Below, one piece after another: positions 1 through 8,398 of a stretch of DNA of 64,000 nt (position 1 is the stretch's first letter; every line of letters begins with the position of its first letter). A program made the translations under genes and the position numbers. The DNA lies in contig CAVOQE010000003.1 in assembly GCA_963698275.1 (NCBI GenBank), positions 141,272 to 205,271 of the forward strand, in the 5' to 3' direction. This stretch comes from Anderseniella sp963698275 (GTDB taxonomy: Bacteria > Pseudomonadota > Alphaproteobacteria > Rhizobiales > Aestuariivirgaceae). The notes below the pieces were generated by a model. That model was not told where the DNA came from, did not search any database, and saw nothing but the letters and a program-made list of their open reading frames with translations.

Positions 1-69
1 GCCGTGGTTCGCATTGTCTGGCCGCGTGAGATCGTCGAGATGGCGCAACCCGGACAGACTGACTTGTGA
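1..69 (+). CDS. Sensor histidine kinase RegB/ActS family, C-terminal end (partial)
   Basis: The first 22 codons of the window read in frame 1 to a TGA at 67-69. They contain a VVRIVWP-like stretch of the kind that ends the ATP-binding domain of RegB/ActS/PrrB histidine kinases. The gene lies about 200 bases upstream of a RegA/ActR regulator on the same strand, the usual order of this redox-responsive pair. Only the C-terminus is inside the window, so the assignment rests mainly on position and the short tail. A different histidine kinase is possible. Confidence 0.55.
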   Translation, partial: AVVRIVWPREIVEMAQPGQTDL

Positions 70-113
70 TTTTTACCACGCTGGGCCAAATTGCTGTAAG
101 AACGGCGCGGCCT

Positions 114-154
114 TATGGCAACATGGGTTCGTACGAACCCATAAAGTTGCTATA
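114..154. repeat. Intergenic palindrome, ATGGGTTC family
   Basis: A perfect 20-base palindrome, ATGGGTTCGTACGAACCCAT (123-142), sits between the kinase end and regA. It extends outward as TATGGCAAC on the left and the matching AGTTGCTATA on the right, with a 3-base bulge. A sister copy with the same arms but a different centre (CAATTG) lies at 50899-50941. It could fold in the kinase-regulator transcript or bind a dimeric protein. A dispersed intergenic repeat is the simplest reading because it recurs far away. Confidence 0.75.
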
Positions 155-266
155 ACACTTTGGAAGCGATCAGGTTCATGTTTGTTGGTTGGTTCAACCG
201 GCAATCATCCTGATCCAGGAACTATATTGCTGTGAGATTTGCTTGCAGTATCAGGGATTTGAATTG

Positions 267-812
267 ATGAGTGACAACGAGATCGACGGGCCGAAGACAC
301 TTTTGCTGGTGGATGATGATCGTCCGTTTCTGCAGCGGCTTGGCCGGGCCATGGAATCTCGCGGCTTTGATGTGCGTATGGCACAGTCCGTCGCAGAAGC
401 CATGGGCGAAGTGAAACGCGATCCGCCTGCCTATGCGGTTGTCGATTTGCGCCTTGAAGACGGCAATGGTCTTGACGTTGTTGAAGCCCTTCACACGGTC
501 CGTCCCGAGGCTCGCGCTGTTGTTCTGACGGGATACGGCAATATCGCCACTGCCGTGTCTGCGGTGAAAATCGGGGCTGCCGACTATCTGTCGAAGCCCG
601 CTGATGCCGATGCAGTTTATGGTGCGCTGATGGCCCAGGCGGATGCGCGTGCTGCACTGCCGGAAAATCCGATGTCAGCAGATCGGGTGCGTTGGGAGCA
701 TATCCAGCGGGTCTACGAATTGTGCAATCGCAATGTCTCTGAAACCGCACGGCGCCTGAACATGCATCGCCGCACCTTGCAGCGCATTCTCGCCAAGCGC
801 GCACCGCGCTAG
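267..812 (+). CDS. regA: Response regulator of the RegA/ActR/PrrA family
   Basis: A 181-residue two-domain regulator of usual family length. The receiver domain has the acidic pocket at Asp16-Asp17, the phosphoacceptor Asp60 in AVVDLRL, Thr88 and Lys110 (YLSKPAD). Residues about 145-180 are a Fis-type helix-turn-helix with SETARRLNMHRRTLQR, the highly conserved DNA-binding helix of RegA/ActR. The partner kinase ends just upstream. In the family, RegB signals redox state and phospho-RegA controls respiration, carbon and nitrogen fixation genes. The start is the ATG at 267; an upstream in-frame start at 189 would add a non-conserved leader. Its TAG stop is the first triplet of the inverted-repeat element that follows. 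The alternative names actR and prrA are equally valid. Confidence 0.93.
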   Translation: MSDNEIDGPKTLLLVDDDRPFLQRLGRAMESRGFDVRMAQSVAEAMGEVKRDPPAYAVVDLRLEDGNGLDVVEALHTVRPEARAVVLTGYGNIATAVSAVKIGAADYLSKPADADAVYGALMAQADARAALPENPMSADRVRWEHIQRVYELCNRNVSETARRLNMHRRTLQRILAKRAPR

Positions 813-1109
813 AGCGAGATGAGGTTGAATTGGAACATTTGATGGCGGAAAATCGGTTCACTCGGCTAGGCGCGTCGCGCAGCGCGATGTGGTGCATCGG
901 GCAAGCGGCGCAACGACGCCGATGGACCGATTTTCCCCACCCCGGTAGGAACCAGTATGTTGATATATTTGATGAAAGGGCCGGGCGATTTTGCCCTCTG
1001 GCGTCGTTGGCTTGCGCTTGTGGTGAACAACACCACCGCGCGCAATCCGCCTAGCCAGCGACCAAAATCGCCGCGGTCAAATGATCCAATTCAACCTCAC
1101 CTCGCTCTA
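810..1109. mobile_element. 300-bp MITE-like palindromic element
   Basis: The ends are imperfect inverted repeats beginning TAGAGCGAGATGAGGTTGAA (left) and TAGAGCGAGGTGAGGTTGAA (right, read on the minus strand). Similarity continues inward for 60-75 bases per arm, through a GGCTAGGCG block and an AACGACGCC block. The flanking dinucleotide is TA on both sides, as in Tc1/IS630-type target sites. No open frame of its own is convincing. It fills the whole gap between convergent regA and mmcB, and both genes use a TAG from the element's tips as stop codon. A 58-base relative of one end lies at 50939-50996. The non-autonomous-transposon reading is inference; the inverted repeats are seen directly. 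Confidence 0.75.
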
Positions 1110-1589
1110 AATCCCGTTTGCATTGGGGTCTATGGTTGATTGCAGGCGCAAGGACGCCGAGCGGGCCAGCAACAATGTGACCGCCTTGCGCCTGGCGCCC
1201 GACAGTTTGACTTCGCACGCTTCACGAATGATTTCCGCTCCCCATGCATCAGCGATCATCAACCCGGCGGTTTCATCAATCAGGCCCGGGTCCATGTCCG
1301 GCGGAATGGCAAAGTAGAACCGGTCGCAATACGCCATATAGTCGTGCCATTTATGGTCTGAAAGATAGTCTGCCGGTGACGACTTGATTTCGACAATCCA
1401 GATTTCACCTTTGGCATTTATGGCGATCAGGTCGGCACGGCGTCCATTGGCCAGGGACAGTTCGGAAACACTGGCAAAACCCGCACTGAGCAGCATCCTG
1501 CCTGTGCCGCGTTGAACCGCCGCCGCCGTCGCAGACTGGCGGCCATCCGGGTTGACAACAGGATCGGATATATCCGGTGCTTCGCTCAA
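1107..1589 (-). CDS. mmcB: MmcB family DNA repair protein
   Basis: A 160-residue protein with the compact nuclease-like core of the alphaproteobacterial MmcB family: RRADLIAINAKGEIWIVEIKSS followed by a DYLSDHKWHDY segment and FYFAIPPDM. The Asp and Glu-x-Lys in ADLIAI and IVEIKSS match the PD-(D/E)xK pattern. Related genes belong to the SOS regulon in Caulobacter. The start is a TTG at 1587-1589 with a GAGG box seven bases upstream. It lies downstream of and in the same direction as the ABC exporter genes (27-base gap). Its TAG stop is supplied by the adjacent palindromic element. Confidence 0.85.
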   Translation of the reverse strand: MSEAPDISDPVVNPDGRQSATAAAVQRGTGRMLLSAGFASVSELSLANGRRADLIAINAKGEIWIVEIKSSPADYLSDHKWHDYMAYCDRFYFAIPPDMDPGLIDETAGLMIADAWGAEIIREACEVKLSGARRKAVTLLLARSASLRLQSTIDPNANGI

Positions 1590-1616
1590 ATCTGCCTCGC
1601 AGATACCTGTTTCAGC

Positions 1617-2411
1617 CTAGATCGCGCGCGCTTCCCACCGGAAAAACCGCGCTGCGATAATCGCTGCCCCAATGCCCCACAACGCCATTACGCCCATGTG
1701 AGGCAAGATGGAGTAGACTACGCCATCTGCATCCGGCAGGGCAAACCCGTTGCCTTCATAGGCGTAGTCAAAGGCGCGCTGGAACGCGACGGAGAAATGC
1801 CGCAGTGGAAACAGGTTGCCGATCAGCGGTACCCATTCGGAAGTCTCCGTGCTTGGACGCACAAATATGTCTGACACGAAGGCCAGTGGCATGATTGCAG
1901 CGCTGCTTGCCGCCTGAACCGTTTCACTGGACCGGAACAACGCGGTGACCATCATGCCGAGCGATGCAAAGCACAGAGCACCCGTTACCGCCACTACTAT
2001 CGCCGCCGGCACCCGCTCCCAGATGATTTCGACGCCGAAGGCCAGCGCCCCGGTCGCAATCACCAGCAGCAGGGAGATGAAGGCGATCACCGAAACAGCC
2101 ATGATCCGGGCGCAGATATAGACCCACGGCGGCATCGGCGTACCGCGGACCCGTTTCAGAATACCGAGATCACGAGCGGTTGCAGTCGACACTGCCAGAT
2201 AGGTGAAGCAGGCCATCACAACACCGAAGACGGCCAGGGCCGGAGTGTAGAACTGTGCCGTGTTGAGCCCCAGGCCCTGGATTTTTTCATTGCCGAACAA
2301 CTGCGTCAGGACGATCAGCAACACCAAAGGCATGGCAACCACGAAGAACACGGCAGCCGGGCGTCTGGTAAACAGGCGCAGTTGATGTATCGCTTCTTGA
2401 ACCAGCATCAT
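1617..2411 (-). CDS. ABC-2 type exporter, membrane permease subunit
   Basis: 264 residues with about six hydrophobic segments and a large non-membrane loop after the first one, the ABC-2 permease plan (DrrB/NodJ-like). AFVSDIFVRPSTETSEWVPLIGNLFPLRHF is the conserved ABC-2 stretch before the final helices. It overlaps the ATPase gene upstream by four bases (ATGA), so the two are translationally coupled and should form one half-transporter pair. The exported substrate (drug, lipid or polymer) cannot be read from the sequence. Confidence 0.9.
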   Translation of the reverse strand: MMLVQEAIHQLRLFTRRPAAVFFVVAMPLVLLIVLTQLFGNEKIQGLGLNTAQFYTPALAVFGVVMACFTYLAVSTATARDLGILKRVRGTPMPPWVYICARIMAVSVIAFISLLLVIATGALAFGVEIIWERVPAAIVVAVTGALCFASLGMMVTALFRSSETVQAASSAAIMPLAFVSDIFVRPSTETSEWVPLIGNLFPLRHFSVAFQRAFDYAYEGNGFALPDADGVVYSILPHMGVMALWGIGAAIIAARFFRWEARAI

Positions 2412-3334
2412 GGCGTGTCACTTTGCGGCTTGGCCTGGCGCTGTGACACCAGTTGCAGGTAGATGTCTTCCAGGCTCTGCCTGGTAACCGAAACCGAACT
2501 GAGATCATATCCGCTGGTCTGGGCCCAGGACATCAGCGTACTCAGTGCAGGGATGGGGTCTTCCACCACGAGTTCGGCATGGCCGTCGTGCACCTCGGTG
2601 ACGGGTGCCAGTTTGGCCGGGAAGCCGGCGGGCAGCTTGCCGTCTGCGTCAAACCGGATCGTCGCGTGGGTGCAGTGCTGCCGTTGCAGATCGAGCGGCC
2701 GGCCTTCTGCCGCGATTTGCCCGTCGACCATAATTGCCATGTGGCTGGCCAGAGCCTGTACCTCGTCCATGTAGTGCGACGACAGCACAATCGTGCAGCC
2801 ATTGGAGTTGAGGCGTTGAATCAGCGCCCAGATCTTGCGCCGTGCTTCAGGGTCGAGACCGGTCGTTGGTTCATCCAGAAACACCAGCTCCGGGTCGCCG
2901 ACAATGCCCAGTGCAATCTCCAGCCGCCGTTTCTGGCCACCCGACAGGATACCGACCCGGTTGTCCTGCAAATGGGCCAGGTTGACATCAACCAGCACTG
3001 CGCCGACGTCACGGGGTTCACGGTACAGCCGGGCAAATGCCGTAATGGTTTCCCGGATTGTGAGTTCAGGCTCCAGTGCCGTTGTCTGTAACACCAGCCC
3101 GGTGCGGCGCTTCAGCTCCGCGCCTTGGGTTTCAGGGTTCAGGCCAAGAACGCAAACACGGCCGCTGTCAGCCTTTCTGTAGCCTTCAAGAATTTCAATG
3201 GTTGTGGTCTTGCCGGCTCCATTTGGGCCAAGCAATGCAAATGTCTCGCCTTTCTGAACCTCAAATGATAATTCATTCACGGCCTGGCGGCCGTCATAAG
3301 ACTTGCAGAGCTGATTGACGGAGATGGCCGACAT
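2408..3334 (-). CDS. ABC-2 type exporter, ATP-binding subunit
   Basis: 308 residues with a complete nucleotide-binding domain: Walker A GPNGAGKTT (36-44), signature SGGQKRR (131-137), Walker B ELVFLDEP (149-156) and the switch His in SSHYMDEV. The C-terminal 80 residues form the DrrA/CcmA-like extension typical of drug or lipid exporters. It drives the permease encoded directly downstream. The gene is divergent from the carotenoid-type genes at 3638, with about 300 bases between the starts. Whether it exports a product of that cluster is speculation. Confidence 0.92.
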   Translation of the reverse strand: MSAISVNQLCKSYDGRQAVNELSFEVQKGETFALLGPNGAGKTTTIEILEGYRKADSGRVCVLGLNPETQGAELKRRTGLVLQTTALEPELTIRETITAFARLYREPRDVGAVLVDVNLAHLQDNRVGILSGGQKRRLEIALGIVGDPELVFLDEPTTGLDPEARRKIWALIQRLNSNGCTIVLSSHYMDEVQALASHMAIMVDGQIAAEGRPLDLQRQHCTHATIRFDADGKLPAGFPAKLAPVTEVHDGHAELVVEDPIPALSTLMSWAQTSGYDLSSVSVTRQSLEDIYLQLVSQRQAKPQSDTP

Positions 3335-3637
3335 GGCGCTGGCGATATCCTTGCTGGATCACGATGTTTGGGCGGCGCATGTGGCGGCCGCGACGTCGAA
3401 TAGACAGGTAAACGGTTTGCCGGGAAAAGAAAACCCGAACCTGATCCAACCTATCTGAAAAGACTTTATCGTGGGGATAATCTGCAAGCGGCAATTCGTC
3501 GTAGAGATTTGGGGGTTCTATTATCGTGTGCATGGCGTTAATAAGCTCCAGCCGTTCTCTATAACCGGATTGTTCAGGGGTGGGCGTGATCCGGAAAATC
3601 ATTCATTGCTTAAACAGCACAGGTACAGAGTTCTCCT
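3335..3637. other. Divergent intergenic region, promoters likely but not resolved
   Basis: This gap of about 300 bases separates the divergent ABC exporter and the carotenoid-type operon. It is visibly more AT-rich in its right half (3430-3640), as expected for a two-way promoter region. A 102-residue minus-strand frame crosses it but runs into the exporter gene in another frame and has no recognisable motif, so it is not called. No sigma-70 box, operator or terminator could be assigned with confidence. Confidence 0.4.
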
Positions 3638-5128
3638 ATGCCAGCTTCAACTCCACGAATTGTAATTGTCGGTGCCGGCCCGGGTGGCCTTGCGACAGCC
3701 ATGATCTTAAAGCGCAAAGGCTATGAGGTCACCCTGATTGAACGTCAGGCGGGTGTCGGCGGGCGCACGGGCGCCATCAGGGAGGACGGGTATACATTTG
3801 ATATCGGCCCGACCTTCTTCCTGTATCCGCGCATATTGTCGGAGATATTCACCTATTGCGGATATGACCTGTGGCGCGAAGTACCGATCAAGCGGGTTGA
3901 TCCCATGTACCGGGTTGTTCATGAAGCCGGCGGCCACCTTGACGTGGTATCCGGTGAAGAAGCCATGAAAGCCGAAATTGCGAAACTGTCACCGTCTGAT
4001 GCGGCCAATCTTGACCGCTACATGCGCGACAACCGCAAGAAACTGGATGTGTTCCGCGGCGTGCTGGAAAACCCGTTCCTGAGCATGACGGATTTCATGC
4101 GCCCGAATGTACTGAAAGCACTGTCGAAGCTGAAGCCGCACATGTCACTGGAAAGAGATCTGGAGCACTATTTCAAGGATCCGCGAGTGCGCCGCGCGTT
4201 TTCGTTCCAGGCAAAATATCTTGGCATGTCACCGTTCAAATGCCCGTCGCTGTTTACAATCCTTGCCTTCCTTGAACATGAGTACGGCATCTGGCATCCG
4301 GTTGGCGGCTGCAACGCGGTTATGCAGCGCATGGCTGACATAGCAGTGGAAATGGGCGTGGAACTGCGCCTGGAAGAAGAAGTCACCGGCATTGGCTTTG
4401 ATGGCAAAAAGGCGACGTCCGTCACCACCAACAAGCAGACCATCGAACTGGACGGGCTGGTGGTCAATGCGGACTTCGCTCATGTCTTGCCGAAGCTTGT
4501 GCCCAATGACATGCGCAAAAAATGGAATGACCGCAAGATTGAGAAGCAGGAGTTCTCCTGTTCAACCTTCATGCTCTATCTCGGCATTGAAGGCAGTCTT
4601 GATCATGTGCCGCATCACACCATTGTCCTGGCTGAGGACTTTGAAGGCAATATTGACGAGATCCAGGTGAAAAAGGTGCTGCCGAAGGATCCGTCATTCT
4701 ATGTGCAAAATGCCTCCATCACCGATGATACGCTGGCGCCGGAGGGGCATTCGACCGTCTATGTGCTGGTGCCGGTACCGCATCGCACCGACAATATCGA
4801 CTGGAAAAAGGAAGCCGCCGAGTTCCGCGAAAAAACTCTCGACCGGCTGGAACTGGCCGGTTATCCGGATATCCGCGATCGCATCCGCTATGAAAAGGTT
4901 GTGACACCGGACGACTGGGAAGCCGATATGCACATCTACAAGGGCGCCACGTTCAATATGAGCCACAACCTGACGCAAATGCTGTGTTTCAGGCCCCATA
5001 ACCGCTATGAGGACCTCGAGCGGGTATATCTGGTCGGCGGTGGCACCCATCCCGGCTCGGGTCTGCCGGTGATTTTTGAATCGGCGCGGATTTCCAGTGA
5101 CCTGCTCGCCCAGGATATTGTTGTATAA
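3638..5128 (+). CDS. Phytoene-desaturase-family (CrtI/CrtN/CrtP-like) FAD oxidoreductase
   Basis: 496 residues. The N-terminus has the dinucleotide-binding fold GAGPGGLATAMILKRKG (GxGxxG at 12-17) with ERQAGVGGRTG. The C-terminus has the hallmark YLVGGGTHPGSGLPVIFESA of carotenoid desaturases. Residues between carry the usual TFFLYP and QAKYLGMSP-type blocks. In the family these enzymes desaturate or oxidise phytoene or diapophytoene using FAD. It is followed by an acyltransferase and a CrtQ-like glycosyltransferase, as in staphyloxanthin-type C30 pathways, which favours a CrtN/CrtP-like role over CrtI. No crtB/crtM synthase is in the window. The start is the ATG at 3638. Confidence 0.85.
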   Translation: MPASTPRIVIVGAGPGGLATAMILKRKGYEVTLIERQAGVGGRTGAIREDGYTFDIGPTFFLYPRILSEIFTYCGYDLWREVPIKRVDPMYRVVHEAGGHLDVVSGEEAMKAEIAKLSPSDAANLDRYMRDNRKKLDVFRGVLENPFLSMTDFMRPNVLKALSKLKPHMSLERDLEHYFKDPRVRRAFSFQAKYLGMSPFKCPSLFTILAFLEHEYGIWHPVGGCNAVMQRMADIAVEMGVELRLEEEVTGIGFDGKKATSVTTNKQTIELDGLVVNADFAHVLPKLVPNDMRKKWNDRKIEKQEFSCSTFMLYLGIEGSLDHVPHHTIVLAEDFEGNIDEIQVKKVLPKDPSFYVQNASITDDTLAPEGHSTVYVLVPVPHRTDNIDWKKEAAEFREKTLDRLELAGYPDIRDRIRYEKVVTPDDWEADMHIYKGATFNMSHNLTQMLCFRPHNRYEDLERVYLVGGGTHPGSGLPVIFESARISSDLLAQDIVV

Positions 5129-5220
5129 GCGGGTTTCCTGCGACCATCCGCCTTGCCAAAAGCAAGCTGTGCAGCACCTGGACGGATGACATTAAAGCAT
5201 CGTGATCCTATAAAGCAGGT

Positions 5221-6027
5221 ATGAACAGCCGAAACCAGAAGGCAGCAGACGAGGTGATCGGGCGGCACTCGCCGCGTGTCACCCGCTTTTTCAACCTCTA
5301 TGTCCGGCGCATGCTGGCGAAGAAGTTCAACGGTTTCCGCATCCTGAATGAGACGCCGCGGCCGGTCCCAGCCGGGCGCTCGGTCATTTACTTCTCCAAT
5401 CATCCAGGCTGGTATGACCCGTTGGTCCTGATAATGCTGGCGGACAGCTTTCTGCCAGACCATCTGGCTTTCGGGCCGATGGATGCGGATGCGCTGAAGA
5501 AATACAACTTCATGAAGAAGATCGGCATCTTTGGTGTCGAAAAGGAGTCAGCGCGTGGCGCGGCACGTTTCCTCCAGGTTTCGCGCGGCATGCTGGCGAC
5601 GCCCGGCAAGGTATTGCTGATAACGCCTCAGGGCGAGTTTACCGATGCGCGGGCGCGGCCGGTTGAATTCAAGCCTGGCCTTGCGCGGCTGGCGGCAGAT
5701 TGCGGTGCCATTTTGCAGCCTCTTGCCATGGAACTGGTGTTTTGGGACGAACCGCGCCCGGAGATACTGGTGAACTTCGGTAATCAGATAGATACCAGCA
5801 CTGAAACGCTGGAACCGGACGCCTGGAAAGTCCGGCTGGAAACCGAACTTGGCGATGCGCAGGACGAGCTTGCGCGCGCCGTCATGGCACGCGATCCGGA
5901 GCCGTTCGTTACATTCATTGACGGAAAGAGCGGAGTGAACCCGGTGTATGATCGCTGGCGCTATCTGAAAGCATTGCTGCGTGGCGAGAAATTCTCCGCC
6001 GGTCACACGGACATCAGGAAAGATTGA
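5221..6027 (+). CDS. 1-acyl-sn-glycerol-3-phosphate acyltransferase (PlsC-like)
   Basis: 268 residues with the acyltransferase block FSNHPGWYDPLVL, whose His61-x4-Asp66 is the catalytic H-x4-D pair, and a later TPQGEFTD block in the place of the family's EGTRS-like substrate site. It lies in line between the desaturase-like gene and the glycosyltransferase, seven bases from the latter, so it probably belongs to the same operon. Its likely role is to esterify a fatty acid to a sugar or lipid acceptor. In staphyloxanthin synthesis the acyltransferase CrtO is unrelated in family, but Planococcus-type clusters use PlsC-like enzymes. A phospholipid role remains possible. Confidence 0.82.
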   Translation: MNSRNQKAADEVIGRHSPRVTRFFNLYVRRMLAKKFNGFRILNETPRPVPAGRSVIYFSNHPGWYDPLVLIMLADSFLPDHLAFGPMDADALKKYNFMKKIGIFGVEKESARGAARFLQVSRGMLATPGKVLLITPQGEFTDARARPVEFKPGLARLAADCGAILQPLAMELVFWDEPRPEILVNFGNQIDTSTETLEPDAWKVRLETELGDAQDELARAVMARDPEPFVTFIDGKSGVNPVYDRWRYLKALLRGEKFSAGHTDIRKD

Positions 6028-6033
6028 GGCTCT

Positions 6034-7161
6034 ATGCTGGAACTCATTGTGCAGGTTGTGTTTGTGCTGGCATTGATCCCGGCGGTGTTGGGCGCCATAA
6101 ATCTGCTGCTGTACCGCCCGATCAAAAAGCAGGCCGAAGCAGGCCTGCCGAAGCTCTCTGTGCTTATACCGGCGCGCAATGAGGAAGCCCGGATAACGCC
6201 GGTGCTTGAATCGGTGCTTGCCTGCACCGGGGTGGAGTTTGAGGTCATTGTAGCCGACGACAGTTCCACCGACCGCACCGCCCGGATCGTCAATGACATG
6301 GCAAAGTCCGATCCCCGGCTGAAACTGGTTACGACCCGTGCCTTGCCGGAAGGCTGGCTGGGCAAGACCAATGCCTGCCATTTCCTGTCGAGCGAGGCCC
6401 GCAATCCTTATGCCGTGTTCCTCGATGCGGATGTGACGCTTGAGCCGGACGCGCTTTCTCGGATCGCATCGGAGTTTACCCGCAGGCCGCAGCTTAAGCT
6501 TCTGTCCGGCTTTCCGCGCCAGATCACCGGCAGCTTCTGGGAAAAGACGCTGATACCGCTGATCCATACCGTACTGCTTGGCTATCTGCCGTTTCCCGGC
6601 GTGAAATTTACCAATTCCGCGATGTTTGCGACCGCATGCGGGCAGCTTATCGCGGTCCAGATGGATGCCTATCGAGAAGTCGGCGGTCATGAACGTATTC
6701 GCGAGTGCATTCATGACGGGGTCATGTTGCCCAGGCATTTTCGCACCGGCGGCCATCGCACCGACCTGGTGGATATCACTGATATCTCCGCAACCCGTAT
6801 GTACGAAACCGGTCCGGAGGTTTTCTCAGGCCTGATGAAGAATGCCCATGAAGGCATGGCGACGCCCGTCGGCCTGCCCGTGTGGACCACATTGCTGCTT
6901 GGTGGTCACGTACTGCCGCCGATCATGGCTGTTGTTGCCTGGATGGCAGGTGCAACAGAAGACACGATGCGGCTGGCGATCATTGCCGCGGCCTTGCCGT
7001 GGGTGATGCGGTTCCTGATGACAGCCATATTCCGCCAGTCGTGGTTTGGTGCCGTCATTCATCCGTTTGGTGTCGCTGTACTGGTGGGGCTGCAGTGGGT
7101 GGCGTTCTTCCGGTGGCGTTCCGGCAAGAAAGTAAGCTGGCGGGGACGCGAGATCGGCTGA
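6034..7161 (+). CDS. Membrane-anchored family 2 glycosyltransferase, CrtQ/HpnB-like
   Basis: 375 residues. An N-terminal membrane segment (about 3-27) is followed by a GT-A domain with SVLIPARNE, VADDSSTDRT (about 73-82) and the metal-binding DAD at 131-133. A GWLGKTNAC block typical of CrtQ (diaponeurosporenoate glucosyltransferase) and HpnB-type enzymes is present. Several hydrophobic helices follow near 280-355. The position behind a carotenoid-type oxidoreductase and an acyltransferase supports transfer of a sugar to a carotenoid acid or alcohol at the membrane. HpnB-type hopanoid chemistry is the main alternative, though no other hopanoid genes are near. Confidence 0.8.
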   Translation: MLELIVQVVFVLALIPAVLGAINLLLYRPIKKQAEAGLPKLSVLIPARNEEARITPVLESVLACTGVEFEVIVADDSSTDRTARIVNDMAKSDPRLKLVTTRALPEGWLGKTNACHFLSSEARNPYAVFLDADVTLEPDALSRIASEFTRRPQLKLLSGFPRQITGSFWEKTLIPLIHTVLLGYLPFPGVKFTNSAMFATACGQLIAVQMDAYREVGGHERIRECIHDGVMLPRHFRTGGHRTDLVDITDISATRMYETGPEVFSGLMKNAHEGMATPVGLPVWTTLLLGGHVLPPIMAVVAWMAGATEDTMRLAIIAAALPWVMRFLMTAIFRQSWFGAVIHPFGVAVLVGLQWVAFFRWRSGKKVSWRGREIG

Positions 7162-7174
7162 CCCGCCCGTATCG

Positions 7175-8398
7175 TCAGTCACCGGTTTCCCTTTTGCGCT
7201 GGATCACCGTTTTCAAGGTCGTAACGATCTGGGAACACACAGTTGACCACGCAAACTTTTCAATGGTGTGGGACCGGGCGGTTTCCGAAATCTTGTCCAG
7301 TGAACCGGGTGCTTCTGCGTACAGGTTGATAGTGTCAGCGAAACGATTTGCATCAAGTGCGATTACACAATGGCCGTTGAGGCCGTCCGTGATCACATCC
7401 TGAATACCCTCAATCCGTGAGGCGACAGACGGCATGCCGCACAATCCGGCTTCCAGCATGACCACACCAAAGCCTTCCATGTCGCCGTCGACCGGAATAT
7501 TGGGCATGACGAACAGGTCACCGCCGGAGTACAGGCTGGCAAGTTTATCTTCCGCCACCAGGCCGAGCGAGTGAATACGAAGCCCCAGCCCGGTATCCGC
7601 TATGGCTTGCGCGATGGCTTCGCTCTCCGGTCCTGTGCCGCCCAGCACCAGGTGGACGTTGGAATTCAATTTCGGCATGACATTGCGAATGAACCAGTCA
7701 TGGCCCTTGCGCTTCACCTGGCGTCCAACGGAACACAACAGCAAATCGTCTGGGCCCATTTTACTGGCAAGGTCGGGAAACGCATCTGCCAGCACCTGCC
7801 GGCGCGCATTTCTGGTGGTGAACAGGCCCGGAAAGCTGTCTGCGAACCTGTCCGGTTCAATGCCGTTTGGCGTCACAAACAATCGGTCCGCGGGCAAGCC
7901 TCGCAGGACACATTGCTGCCCCGTTGCCCGGCTAACCGGCAGCATGGCGTCAAGCCGGGCAAACACCCGCGCGACGAGCCATTGATAAGCGCTCGAGGCT
8001 GCAATGACGTCATGACCGTGCGAAATGGCGGCAAGCGGTATCCGGGTTTTTCGCGATGTGCCGGCCAGAATCCAGGCAAGCACCGCGGACGGCATTGCAG
8101 AGAACAATACGGCGTCAACTTCGCCCCGCTTCATCATTGAACGCGCAGTCGTGAATGCCCGAAACAGGAACGGAGGATACCCGAAATAGTCGTTTTCACG
8201 TTCTGACCGCAATATGACGGTTTCGACTTCAATCTCCGGGTGGGCCTCGAGTTGTTTCAACAGGTCAATGCCGACGCGCTGCATGCCGCCGATTTTGCTC
8301 ATCGGGGCATCCTGCAACGGGAAGCAATGTGAAACGAACAACAGGCGCAATTGGAGTATCCGGAATTTTGCAAACTGGCTGGATCGGCAGGTTTTCAA
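7175..8398 (-). CDS. GT4 family glycosyltransferase
   Basis: About 400 residues with the two-Rossmann GT-B layout. The N-terminal half has FVSHCFPL...KIGGMQRVGIDLLKQL. The C-terminal half has LLCSVGRQVKRKGHDWFIRNVMP, LVLGGTGPE, and FVMPNIPVDGDMEGFGVVMLEAGLCGMPSVAS, which contains the E-x7-E sugar-nucleotide motif. The first possible start is a TTG at 8398; another TTG at 8350 begins LRLLFVSH and is the more natural fold start, so the N-terminus is uncertain. It converges on the CrtQ-like gene with a 13-base gap. The acceptor is unknown. Confidence 0.85.
   Translation of the reverse strand: MKTCRSSQFAKFRILQLRLLFVSHCFPLQDAPMSKIGGMQRVGIDLLKQLEAHPEIEVETVILRSERENDYFGYPPFLFRAFTTARSMMKRGEVDAVLFSAMPSAVLAWILAGTSRKTRIPLAAISHGHDVIAASSAYQWLVARVFARLDAMLPVSRATGQQCVLRGLPADRLFVTPNGIEPDRFADSFPGLFTTRNARRQVLADAFPDLASKMGPDDLLLCSVGRQVKRKGHDWFIRNVMPKLNSNVHLVLGGTGPESEAIAQAIADTGLGLRIHSLGLVAEDKLASLYSGGDLFVMPNIPVDGDMEGFGVVMLEAGLCGMPSVASRIEGIQDVITDGLNGHCVIALDANRFADTINLYAEAPGSLDKISETARSHTIEKFAWSTVCSQIVTTLKTVIQRKRETGD

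Noticed and set aside
205..897. 230-codon minus-strand open frame over regA
   Set aside because: It runs through the conserved receiver and helix-turn-helix codons of regA into the palindromic element and resembles no family.
3294..3602. 102-codon minus-strand open frame upstream of the ABC exporter
   Set aside because: It overlaps the exporter start in another frame, sits in the divergent promoter gap and has no domain or ribosome-binding site that stands out.
5548..6756. 402-codon minus-strand open frame opposite the acyltransferase and glycosyltransferase genes
   Set aside because: It spans two well-supported plus-strand genes and their gap, with no domain and antisense-type composition.
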